Positions 1 to 7,871 of a stretch of DNA of 10,235 bases are shown here, in pieces. The DNA lies in the NCBI GenBank assembly GCA_011523485.1, contig WTGR01000517.1, forward strand, positions 1 through 10,235, written 5' to 3'. This stretch comes from Acidobacteriota bacterium. GTDB lineage: Bacteria > Acidobacteriota > Vicinamibacteria > Vicinamibacterales > UBA8438. Made by a program: the position numbers and the translations under genes. How positions within the stretch are numbered: the first letter of the stretch is position 1; each line of letters starts with the position of its first letter. Below the pieces are notes generated by a model that did no database searches, was not told the origin of the DNA, and was given only the letters and a program-made list of their open reading frames with translations.

Positions 1-805
1 CGACGATGATGGGCAGATGGCTCAGCTTGTGAATAACCGGGATCGCCGAGATGTCCAGCGTATTCCGGGTGTACGGCTCGAACGTGCGGATGCCCCGCTC
101 GCAGAGGACCACGTTGCCGTTGCCGCCGGCCAGCACGTACTCCGACGAGAGCAGCCACTCCTCGATCGTCGCCGAGATGCCGCGCTTGAGCAGAATGGGC
201 GTCCGCGACCGCCCGAGCTCCCGCAGAAGGCTGTAGTTCTGCATGTTGCGGGCGCCCACCTGCAGCATGTCGGCATACCTGCCCACCAGCTCGATCTGGC
301 TGACGTCCATCACCTCGGTCACCAGCTTCAGCCGATGCCGATCGCAGGCGGCGCGCAGCATTCGCAGGCCCGCCTCGCCGAGGCCCTGGAAGCTGTAGGG
401 CGAGCTGCGCGGCTTGAACGCGCCTCCGCGCAGCATCTTGGCGCCGGCCCCGGCTACCGTGGCGGCGGCGGCTTCGACCTGCTGCTCCGTTTCGGCGGAG
501 CAGGGCCCCGCCATGACGATCACCTCGTCGCCGCCGATCCGGAACCCGCCCAGCGAAACGACGGTGGAAGTCGGCCTGAAGGTGCGGCTGGCCAGCTTGT
601 AGGGCTCGGTGATGCGCAGCACCTGCTGCACGCCGTCCATGACCTCGATCACCCCGGTGTCGAATTCCCGGTTCCCGCCGACCGCCCCGAGCACGGTCTT
701 GAGCGCGCCGGTCGAGCGATGCACGTCGAAGTTCCGCTCGACGAGCGTGGCGATGACGTGCTGAATCTGGTCCTCCGACGCGCGTTCCTGCATGACGACC
801 ACCAT
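1..805 (-). CDS. aroF: 3-deoxy-7-phosphoheptulonate (DAHP) synthase, type I-beta, C-terminus beyond window
   Basis: The enzyme condenses phosphoenolpyruvate with erythrose 4-phosphate to DAHP, the first shikimate step, in the cytoplasm. I translated 268 codons from ATG 805; the frame is open to the window edge. Residues 1 to about 66 (start MVVVMQ) look like the ferredoxin-like regulatory domain of the Thermotoga maritima type enzyme. The barrel follows, with MAGPCSAE (99-106, metal-ligand Cys102), RGGAFKPRSSPYSFQG (126-141), QVGARNMQN (182-190) and LLKRG (205-209). The sequence stops at LPIIV, just before the expected DPSH metal-binding histidine, so roughly 70 C-terminal residues should lie outside. 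The start is supported by AGGGAG at 815-820, 9 nt upstream. It is the last operon gene visible, 37 nt after the chorismate mutase stop. In this family the N-terminal domain mediates Phe/Tyr feedback; the effector here is not known from sequence. Confidence 0.96.
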   Translation of the reverse strand, partial: MVVVMQERASEDQIQHVIATLVERNFDVHRSTGALKTVLGAVGGNREFDTGVIEVMDGVQQVLRITEPYKLASRTFRPTSTVVSLGGFRIGGDEVIVMAGPCSAETEQQVEAAAATVAGAGAKMLRGGAFKPRSSPYSFQGLGEAGLRMLRAACDRHRLKLVTEVMDVSQIELVGRYADMLQVGARNMQNYSLLRELGRSRTPILLKRGISATIEEWLLSSEYVLAGGNGNVVLCERGIRTFEPYTRNTLDISAIPVIHKLSHLPIIV

Positions 806-822
806 CGCACTCTACTCCCTGC

Positions 823-843
823 GCCCGGCGCGCCCGGCCGGGC
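823..843 (-). other. GC-rich hairpin between aroQ and aroF
   Basis: In the minus-strand transcript GCCCGGC (837-843) and GCCGGGC (823-829) form a perfect 7-bp stem with a 7-nt loop. The hairpin starts at the last base of the chorismate mutase stop codon and ends 2 nt before the AGGGAG ribosome-binding site of aroF. No U-tract follows, so it is not an intrinsic terminator. It may affect mRNA stability or aroF translation, or may be a by-product of high GC content. Confidence 0.4.
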
Positions 844-1178
844 TACCCGTTCCCGGGCTCTCCCGCATCCCGCAGCCGTTCCAGACGGCGCGACTCGTCG
901 ATGATCCGCTCGAACAGGCGGATTATCGCGACGTCCGCCAGGGGACCCGCGTTCACCCGCCGCACGTGATCCAGCACGGTCCGTTCCCGACCCGGCTGGT
1001 AGACTTCCATTCCCACCTGTTCCTTGAGCCGCCCGATCTCGTCCGCGCAGGTCGCGCGGGCGTTCAGGAGCCGCACGATTTCTTCGTCCAATCGATCGAT
1101 CCGACGCCGGTACGCATCGAGCCGCTCCGCGATGCCTGCGGGCGCCGGAGGATCGCCCTGGGACCTGCCGTCCGGCAT
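843..1178 (-). CDS. aroQ: Chorismate mutase, AroQ class, monofunctional
   Basis: This 111-aa protein should convert chorismate to prephenate, the entry to Phe and Tyr synthesis. The AroQ helical domain spans about residues 16-103. By alignment with the E. coli P-protein mutase domain, active-site Arg11, Arg28, Lys39, Arg51, Glu52 and Ser84 correspond to Arg24, Arg41, Lys52, Arg64, Glu65 and Ser96. The E. coli Gln88 position is Glu100, a substitution also found in yeast mutase. There is no room for a prephenate dehydratase or dehydrogenase domain. ATG 1178 lies 1 nt after the trpA stop, and GGAGAG at the end of trpA can serve as the ribosome-binding site. An in-frame upstream ATG (1268) would lie wholly inside trpA and gives a low-complexity Arg/Pro-rich extension, so it was not used. 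A symbol of pheA would also be defensible. Confidence 0.93.
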   Translation of the reverse strand: MPDGRSQGDPPAPAGIAERLDAYRRRIDRLDEEIVRLLNARATCADEIGRLKEQVGMEVYQPGRERTVLDHVRRVNAGPLADVAIIRLFERIIDESRRLERLRDAGEPGNG

Positions 1179-1179
1179 C

Positions 1180-2013
1180 TCACTGCTCTCCGGCGCCCAC
1201 GGACGCGGCGCGGCCCTCGGGAGTGTCGATCTCGCCGCGCAGCCACCGCACGTACCGTTCCACGTCACCCAGCACGCTGTGCGGCGCGGCCCGCGCGATG
1301 ACGTCGATCAACGCGCTGCCGACGACCGCCGCGTCGGCCCAGCGTCCCACTTCCGCCACGTGTTCCGGGCGCGAGATGCCGAAGCCGAGCGCGACCGGCA
1401 GATCGGTAGCCCGCCGAATGCGGCCGACCAGGGCCTCTGCGCCGTCGGCAATCGCGCTGCGGGCGCCGGTCACCCCCAGCCGCGATATGCCGTAGAGGAA
1501 CCCGCGCCCCAACTCCGCCGCCCGGCGGATGCGCGCGTCGGTCGTGGTGGGGCTGAGCAGGAAGATCGGGTCGATTCCGGCGCCCAGCGTCGCGTCGCGA
1601 AACCCGTCGGCCTCCTCGATCGGCAGATCGAGGGCGAGCACGCCGTCGACGCCGGCCGCCGCGGCCCGCTCGACGAACCGGCTCGTGCCCATGCGCACGA
1701 CCGGGTTGGCATAGGTGAACAGCACGATTCCGGCCGAGATGTCCGGTCGCACCTCGGACACGAGGTCCAGCACGCGGGCGAGCGTGGCGCCGGCGCGCAG
1801 GGCCCGTTCCGACGCCCGCTGAATCACCGGTCCGTCGGCGAGCGGGTCGGAAAACGGCACGCCGACCTCCAGCACGTCGGCGCCGGCCCGATCCAGCACC
1901 TGCAGGATCTCGGCGGAACGCTCCAGATCCGGATCGCCGGCCGTCGTGAACGTCACGAGGCCGTGCCGGCCGCGGCGCCGCAAGGTCTCGAAAGTACGCT
2001 CCAGACGCGACAT
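1180..2013 (-). CDS. trpA: Tryptophan synthase alpha subunit
   Basis: The 277-aa TIM-barrel protein cleaves indole-3-glycerol phosphate to indole and glyceraldehyde 3-phosphate and passes indole to TrpB in the alpha2beta2 complex. Catalytic Glu49 lies in LEVGVPFSDPLADGP (48-62) and the second catalytic acid is Asp60, both at the same numbers as in the enteric enzyme. YANP (101-104), the LYGISRLGVTG loop segment and GFGIS, part of the phosphate-binding region, are intact. Length is normal for the family. ATG 2013 was chosen because it starts at the conserved first helix (MSRLERTFETL) and has GGAGGG at 2025-2030 upstream, overlapping the end of trpB. The longer frame from 2061 lies within trpB. 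The start is 7 nt after the trpB stop and chorismate mutase follows after 1 nt. Confidence 0.97.
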   Translation of the reverse strand: MSRLERTFETLRRRGRHGLVTFTTAGDPDLERSAEILQVLDRAGADVLEVGVPFSDPLADGPVIQRASERALRAGATLARVLDLVSEVRPDISAGIVLFTYANPVVRMGTSRFVERAAAAGVDGVLALDLPIEEADGFRDATLGAGIDPIFLLSPTTTDARIRRAAELGRGFLYGISRLGVTGARSAIADGAEALVGRIRRATDLPVALGFGISRPEHVAEVGRWADAAVVGSALIDVIARAAPHSVLGDVERYVRWLRGEIDTPEGRAASVGAGEQ

Positions 2014-2020
2014 GCTCTTG

Positions 2021-3253
2021 CTATCCCTCCGCCGGCTCGCGTTCCCTGATCGCGTCCACATCCTTGTCGCCCCGCCCGGACAGGTTCACGGCGATGATGC
2101 GTTCGCGGCCCAGGCGCTGCGCGAGGCGGCTTGCGTGCGACACCGCGTGGGCCGACTCGAGGGCCGGCAGAATCCCTTCGGTGCGGGCGAGCAGCCGGAA
2201 CGCGGCGAGCGCCTCGTCATCGGACGCCGAGGCGTACTCCGCGCGACCGAGATCGCGGAGCCACGCGTGCTCGGGCCCCACCGCGGCGTAGTCGAGCCCG
2301 GCCGACACCGAGTGCGTGGGCTCGATGTTGCCGTCGAGGTCCTGCAGCAGATAGCTCCGCGTGCCTTGCAGCACACCGGCCACCCCGGTCGCGAATCGCG
2401 CCGCGTGACGCCCCGCCACCAGCGCCTCGCCGCCCGCCTCGACGCCGACCAGCCGCACGTCGGCGTCGTCGACGAAGCCGTCGAAGATGCCCAGGGCGTT
2501 GCTGCCTCCCCCCACGCAGGCGACCACGACGTCCGGGGCCCGACCCGCCAGCTCGTCCAGTTGCGTACGCGCCTCGCGGCCGATCACCGACTGGAACTCG
2601 CGCACCATCAGCGGATACGGGTGCGGGCCCAGCACCGAGCCCAGCAGGTAGTAGGTGTCCTCGACGTTCGTCACCCAGTCCCGCATCGCCTCGTTGATGG
2701 CGTCCTTCAATGTCCGGCTCCCGGAGTCGACCTGCGAGACGGTCGCCCCGAGCAGGCGCATCCGATAGACGTTGAGCGCCTGCCGCCGCATGTCGTCGGC
2801 GCCCATGTAGACCTCGCACGCGAGCCCGAGCAGCGCGCAGGCGGTGGCCGTGGCCACGCCGTGCTGTCCGGCGCCGGTCTCCGCCACGACCCGCCGCTTG
2901 CCCATCCTGACCGCGAGCAACGCCTGGCCCAGCGCGTTGTTGATCTTGTGGGCGCCGGTATGGGCCAGGTCCTCCCGCTTCAGAAAGATCCGCGCCACGC
3001 CGCCCGATCCCGCGCCGGCTTCCAGCGCGGCCCGCAGGCGGGTCGCCTCGTAGACGGGTGTCGGCCGGCCGACATAATGCCGCAGCAGCGCCTGCAGTTC
3101 CACGGAGAAGGCCGGATCCTCGCGGATCTCGCGGTACGCCCGCTCCAGCTCCTCCACCGGCGCCACGAGAGTCTCCGGCACGAACCGGCCGCCGTACTCG
3201 CCGAAATAGCCGTGCTCGTCCGGATCGCGCCGCCCGAAGCTCGGTGCCGTCAT
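2021..3253 (-). CDS. trpB: Tryptophan synthase beta subunit (PLP-dependent)
   Basis: The 410-aa subunit condenses indole with serine to make tryptophan. The family start [15 protein letters not shown] is at residues 15-29. The PLP Schiff-base Lys103 lies in [14 protein letters not shown] (98-111) and the catalytic Glu125 in AETGAGQHG (124-132). The phosphate-binding GGGSN is at 248-252 and the C-terminal NLSGRGDKD at 390-398. It is of the TrpB1 type that pairs with a standard TrpA, which is encoded next. A short Gly/Ala-rich stretch (about 77-87) before IFLKRED seems slightly longer than usual. The start ATG 3253 overlaps the trpF stop as ATGA, a sign of translational coupling. The frame is open further upstream to about 3598, but that part lies inside trpF and is not TrpB-like. 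Confidence 0.98.
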   Translation of the reverse strand: MTAPSFGRRDPDEHGYFGEYGGRFVPETLVAPVEELERAYREIREDPAFSVELQALLRHYVGRPTPVYEATRLRAALEAGAGSGGVARIFLKREDLAHTGAHKINNALGQALLAVRMGKRRVVAETGAGQHGVATATACALLGLACEVYMGADDMRRQALNVYRMRLLGATVSQVDSGSRTLKDAINEAMRDWVTNVEDTYYLLGSVLGPHPYPLMVREFQSVIGREARTQLDELAGRAPDVVVACVGGGSNALGIFDGFVDDADVRLVGVEAGGEALVAGRHAARFATGVAGVLQGTRSYLLQDLDGNIEPTHSVSAGLDYAAVGPEHAWLRDLGRAEYASASDDEALAAFRLLARTEGILPALESAHAVSHASRLAQRLGRERIIAVNLSGRGDKDVDAIREREPAEG

Positions 3254-3873
3254 GCGCGTGCCACCTCCTCGAAGAACTCGCGCAGCCGGCCGGCGTCCTT
3301 GCGGCCCGGCTGCTCCTCGACACCGCTCGATACGTCGATCCCGTACGGCTGGACGGTGCTCAGCGCGGCGCCCACGTTCTCCGGAGCGAGGCCGCCGGCG
3401 AGGAAGATCCGGCGGCGGGCGGCCACGCCGGCCGCCACACGCCAATCGACGGTTCGTCCGGTCCCTCCCCGGCGTACCGGGTCGCGGGCGTCGAGCAGCA
3501 CGGTGATGTGGCCGGGCACCCGGCCGGCGGCGTCGCTGGTGGTGGTCTCGCCCTCCACCGCCACCGCCTTCAGCACGCGATACGGCAACCCGTCGCACAG
3601 CGTGGCCGGCTCGTCTCCATGGAGCTGAACCGCGGCCAGGCCCACGAGCTCGGCGATGCGCCGAACGTCGCTCAGCGCGGGATCGACGAAGACCCCTACC
3701 GGCGCGACGTCGGCGGGCAGCTCGCGGGCGAATGCCGCCGCGGTCTCGGGCTCGACGTAGCGCGGGCTCCGCGGCCAGAAGACGAAGCCGACGGCCGACG
3801 CCCCGAGATCGGCCGCGCGCAGGGCGTCGTCCCGTCGCGTGATGCCGCAGACCTTCACCTTCGCACGAGCCAT
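3250..3873 (-). CDS. trpF: Phosphoribosylanthranilate isomerase
   Basis: The 207-aa TIM barrel performs the Amadori rearrangement of N-(5'-phosphoribosyl)anthranilate to CdRP. General-base Cys9 lies in KVKVCGITR (5-13) and general-acid Asp128 in VLLDARDP (125-132). GGTGRTVDW (136-144), the FLAGGL phosphate loop (157-162) and GIDVSSGVE (178-186) are all present. TrpF is separate from TrpC here, unlike the enteric TrpC-TrpF fusion. ATG 3873 is 10 nt after the trpC stop. The upstream sequence has only a weak GAGA-type ribosome-binding site, so coupling to trpC translation is likely. The 3' end overlaps trpB by 4 nt. Confidence 0.97.
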   Translation of the reverse strand: MARAKVKVCGITRRDDALRAADLGASAVGFVFWPRSPRYVEPETAAAFARELPADVAPVGVFVDPALSDVRRIAELVGLAAVQLHGDEPATLCDGLPYRVLKAVAVEGETTTSDAAGRVPGHITVLLDARDPVRRGGTGRTVDWRVAAGVAARRRIFLAGGLAPENVGAALSTVQPYGIDVSSGVEEQPGRKDAGRLREFFEEVARA

Positions 3874-3883
3874 GTTCTCGATC

Positions 3884-4735
3884 TCAGGCAGTGACGCCGC
3901 CGCGGGCGCCCCGCGGCGCCGGCTCGACCGCGGCGAGCAACCCTGCGAGGGCGGCGCCGGGGTCCGACCGGCTCATGAGCGACTCGCCCATCAGGAACGC
4001 GTCGTACCCCGCGTCCCGCAGCGCCTGCAGGTCGGCCGCGCTGCGCAGCCCGCTCTCCGCCACCGCGACGACCCCTTCCGGAATCGCTTCGATCAGGGTC
4101 CGGGACGCATCGAGATCGACGGCGAGCGTCCGGAGGTTGCGGTTGTTGACGCCGACCACCGGCGCTCCCGCGCCGAGCACCCTGTCGAGCTCGCGCCGAT
4201 TGTGGACCTCGGCCAGCACGGCAAGCTCCAGACCGGCGGCCTCCGCGGCAAGTCTGCGGAGCGTCCGGTCGTCGAGCGCAGCCGCGATCAGGAGGGCGGC
4301 GTCGGCGCCGGCCGCCCGCCCCTCGATCAACTGGTACTCGGAGACGATGAAGTCCTTCTGCAGCAACGGCACGTCCACCCGCTCGCGCACCGCGCGGAGA
4401 TGATCGAGATCGCCGTCGAAGAAGGCGGGCTCGGTCAGGACGGAGACCGCCGCGGCGCCGGCCGCCGCGTAGCCGGCCGCGATCTGCGTGGGTTCGTAGT
4501 CGGCGCGGATCACGCCGCGCGAGGGCGAGCGGCGCTTGCATTCCGCGATCACGCTGCAGCGTTCCGGATCGGCCAGCGCGGCGGCGAAGCGATCCCCGCC
4601 CGGCCGCCGGCGGGCGGCGGCGCGCTCGATTTCCTGCAGCGGGCAGCGCGCCCGCCGCTCCTCCACCGCGCGGCGTGTGGCCTCGACTATGGTCCCCAGC
4701 AGGTCGGCCGGCGCGGCGTGCGCGGCGGCGGTCAT
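3884..4735 (-). CDS. trpC: Indole-3-glycerol-phosphate synthase
   Basis: The 283-aa enzyme closes and decarboxylates CdRP to indole-3-glycerol phosphate. Catalytic residues expected from Sulfolobus IGPS are visible: Glu65 and Lys67 in AECKRRSPS, Lys127 in LLQKDFIV, Glu176 in LAEVHN, Asn197 in GVNNRNL and Glu227 in AESGL. VLTEPAFFDG (99-108) is the usual substrate-loop region. It is monofunctional. ATG 4735 overlaps the trpD stop as ATGA, and GGAGGC at 4742-4747 gives a well-placed ribosome-binding site. An ATG at 4762 in the same frame lies inside trpD and would place that site within the coding region, so it was rejected. The C-terminal tail after about residue 271 is Gly/Arg/Pro-rich and probably not part of the barrel. 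Confidence 0.97.
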   Translation of the reverse strand: MTAAAHAAPADLLGTIVEATRRAVEERRARCPLQEIERAAARRRPGGDRFAAALADPERCSVIAECKRRSPSRGVIRADYEPTQIAAGYAAAGAAAVSVLTEPAFFDGDLDHLRAVRERVDVPLLQKDFIVSEYQLIEGRAAGADAALLIAAALDDRTLRRLAAEAAGLELAVLAEVHNRRELDRVLGAGAPVVGVNNRNLRTLAVDLDASRTLIEAIPEGVVAVAESGLRSAADLQALRDAGYDAFLMGESLMSRSDPGAALAGLLAAVEPAPRGARGGVTA

Positions 4736-5754
4736 CCTTCCGCCTCCGGGGCCTGCGAGCACTGCGCCATGCGCTCCACGGTCGCCGCCGCACGGCCGCT
4801 CCGCAGTGCGTCGAGCCCCATCTGCATGCCATCCTCCAACGAGTCGACGCGGCCGGCCACCAGCAGCCCGGCCGCGGCGTTGGCGAGCACGAAGTCGCGC
4901 GGCGGGCCCGACTCGCCGCCCAGCACGGCACGTGCGATGCGAACGCTGTCGTCGAGCCCGTCGACACGCAGCCGGTCCAGGGTCGTCGGCGTCAGGCCGA
5001 AATCGGACGGATGCACGTGGAGCGTCGAGACCGTTCCGGCGCGCACCTCGCAGACCTTCGTGTTTCCCACCGCCGAGACTTCGTCCAGTCCCTCCGCGCC
5101 GTGCACCACCCAGGCGCGCTCGGAGCCCAGCTCGGCCAGCGCGCGGGCGACCAGCTCGGCCAGTTCCGGCCGCGGCACCCCGACCACCTGGCGGCGTGCG
5201 CCGGCGGGATTGGTGAGGGGGCCGAGCAGGTTGAACGCCGTGCGGATGCCGAGCTCCCGCCGGACCGGGCCGGCGTGCCGCATGGACGGATGAAAGGCGG
5301 GCGCGAAGAAGAACGCGATGCCGGCCTCGTCGAGACAGCGCTCGACCACCGCGGGCGGCGCGGCCAGGTTCACCCCGAGCGCCTCGAACAGGTCGGCGCT
5401 TCCGCAGCGGCTCGACACCGAGCGGTTGCCGTGCTTGGCCACCTCGACGCCGCAGGCGGCGAGCACGATGGCGGAGAGCGACGAGACGTTGAACGTATGC
5501 GACCGGTCGCCGCCGGTCCCGCAGGTGTCGAAGCTCGACTCGCGGGGCCGCGACAGGGCCACCGCATGCGCCCGCATGGCGCGGGCGAGACCGACGATCT
5601 CCCCCGGGCGCTCCCCCTTCATGGTCAGGGCGACGAGGAAGCCGGCGATCTGCGCGGGCGTGGCGGCGCCCTGCATCACCTGGTCCATCGCGTCCGCGGC
5701 CTGCGCCTCGGTCAGATCCTCGCGCCGGAGCAGCGTGTCGAGTGTCTCGCGCAT
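4732..5754 (-). CDS. trpD: Anthranilate phosphoribosyltransferase
   Basis: The 340-aa transferase joins anthranilate to PRPP. Signature elements in order are CGTGGD (78-83, PRPP binding), KHGNRSVSSRCGSAD (107-121), NLLGPLTNP (175-183), the metal-binding Asp224-Glu225 in HGAEGLDE, and NAAAGLLVAGR (292-302). There is no fused glutamine amidotransferase domain as in E. coli TrpGD; TrpG is a separate gene upstream. The start MRETLDTLL is at ATG 5754, 5 nt after the trpG stop. The frame stays open upstream through trpG to 6396, but that part does not resemble TrpD. The stop overlaps the trpC start by 4 nt. Confidence 0.97.
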   Translation of the reverse strand: MRETLDTLLRREDLTEAQAADAMDQVMQGAATPAQIAGFLVALTMKGERPGEIVGLARAMRAHAVALSRPRESSFDTCGTGGDRSHTFNVSSLSAIVLAACGVEVAKHGNRSVSSRCGSADLFEALGVNLAAPPAVVERCLDEAGIAFFFAPAFHPSMRHAGPVRRELGIRTAFNLLGPLTNPAGARRQVVGVPRPELAELVARALAELGSERAWVVHGAEGLDEVSAVGNTKVCEVRAGTVSTLHVHPSDFGLTPTTLDRLRVDGLDDSVRIARAVLGGESGPPRDFVLANAAAGLLVAGRVDSLEDGMQMGLDALRSGRAAATVERMAQCSQAPEAEG

Positions 5755-5759
5755 GACTC

Positions 5760-6334
<575 letters not shown>

Positions 6335-6335
<1 letters not shown>

Positions 6336-7858
6336 CACCGATTCCTTGCTCCGCTGGCCGACGGCCCGCGCCCGCTCTCGGCCATGTGCAGCGCACCGAA
6401 GAGCGCCGACGCCTTGGCCCGCGTCTCTTCGTACTCGGCCGTCGGATCCGAATCGGCGACGATGCCGGCCCCGGCCTGCACCCACGCGCGTCCGTCGCGA
6501 ATCACGATGGTGCGGATCGTAATGCAGCAATCCAGATGCCCGGCGAAGTCGACGTAGCCGACCGCGCCGGCATAGATGCCGCGACGTGTCGGCTCGAGCT
6601 CGTCGATGATCTCCATCGCACGGATCTTCGGGGCCCCGGACACCGTGCCCGCCGGAAAGCACGCCGCGAGGGCGTCGAGCCGGTCATGGTCGTCGGTCAG
6701 CTCGCCCACGACCCTCGAGACCAGGTGCATCACGTGCGAGTACCGCTCCAGCGCCATGTACTGCGGCACCTGCACGGAGCCGTAGGCGGATACCCTCCCG
6801 AGATCGTTGCGGCCGAGGTCGACCAGCATCACGTGCTCGGCCCGCTCCTTCTCGTTGGCCCGCAACTCGTCGGCCAGCCTCGCGTCCGCCTCGGCGGTCA
6901 CCCCCCGCGGCCGCGTGCCGGCGATCGGGTGCGTCTCGGCGCGCCGGCCCTCGACGCGCACGAGCATCTCGGGTGACGATCCGACGATGGAAACCCCTCC
7001 CAGGCGGATGAAGTACATGTAGGGGGACGGATTCACGTACCGCAGCGCCCGATAGACGGTGAACGGATCGCTTTCGATCTCGGTCTCGAACCGCTGCGAG
7101 AGCACGACCTGGAAGATGTCGCCGGCCGTGATGTAGTCCTTGGCGCGGCGCACGGCATCCTCGAAGGCCGCCTGCGTCGTGTTCGAGCGAAACGATACGT
7201 CCCCCCCCGAGGCGGACGGCGGCTCCGAGAGCTGGCGCCGCAGCTCGGCCTCCAGAAAGCCGATCCGGGACAGCGCGAGCGCGTAGCACGCCTCGAGATC
7301 GCAACCCTCCTCCACCTCGGCGTTGGCGATGATCAGGATGCGGTGCTTGACGTGGTCGAAGGCCATGACGGTGTCGAACAGCATGAACGCCGCGTCGTCG
7401 CCCGCTTCGGCCGGCTTCGGATGCGCGGCGCGCGCCCGTTCCAGGGTCGGCTCGAACCACTTGGCGGTGTCGTACCCGAGAAATCCGACCGCCCCGCCCG
7501 CGAAGCGGGGCAGGCCGGGCACCCGCGGCGCGCGGTAGCGAGCCAGCAGTCCTCGCAACGCTTCCAGGAACGGTTCGGCCAGCTCCTCCGAACGCCCTCC
7601 CTGCTGCCGCATCGTCCTGCCCTCCGCCGACCGCAGAACGAGGAACGGATCCTTGCCGAGAAACGAGTACCTGGCGAGATGCTCGCCCCCGGCCACGCTC
7701 TCGAAGAGAAACGCGTGGTCGGCGGTCTCGGCCACCTTGAGGAAGGCCGAGACCGGGGTCAGCAGGTCGGCCAGCACCTCCCGGCAGACCGGCACGAACG
7801 TGGCGCCGCGGGCCAGCTCTCGGAACTCGTCGAACGTCGTTGCGGTCATCGTGTCCAT
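6335..7858 (-). CDS. trpE: Anthranilate synthase component I
   Basis: The 507-aa subunit aminates chorismate and eliminates pyruvate to give anthranilate. The N-terminal regulatory domain has LFESVAGGEHLARYSFLG (51-68), matching the LLES element for Trp feedback. The chorismate-binding domain has DIFQVVLSQRF (247-257), NPSPYMYF (276-283), PIAGTRPRG (311-319), DLGRND (347-352) and FPAGTVSGAPKIRAMEII (401-418). NPSPYM together with LFES indicates that Trp feedback inhibition is probably retained. ATG 7858 is preferred over ATG 7849 because GGAAG at 7866-7870 is 7 nt upstream of it. The gene is 13 nt after aroDE. Upstream in-frame sequence to 8044 belongs to aroDE in another frame. Confidence 0.97.
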
Positions 7859-7871
7859 GACGGCGCTTCCG

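Noticed and set aside
843..1268. Longer chorismate mutase starting at 1268
   Set aside because: The extra 30 residues lie within the trpA reading frame and are low-complexity; ATG 1178 is 1 nt from the trpA stop with a ribosome-binding site.
1946..3628. 560-codon plus-strand open frame opposite trpB and trpF
   Set aside because: It is antisense to intact, motif-bearing genes and its translation is Arg/Ala/His/Pro-rich with no recognisable family; typical of long spurious frames in GC-rich DNA.
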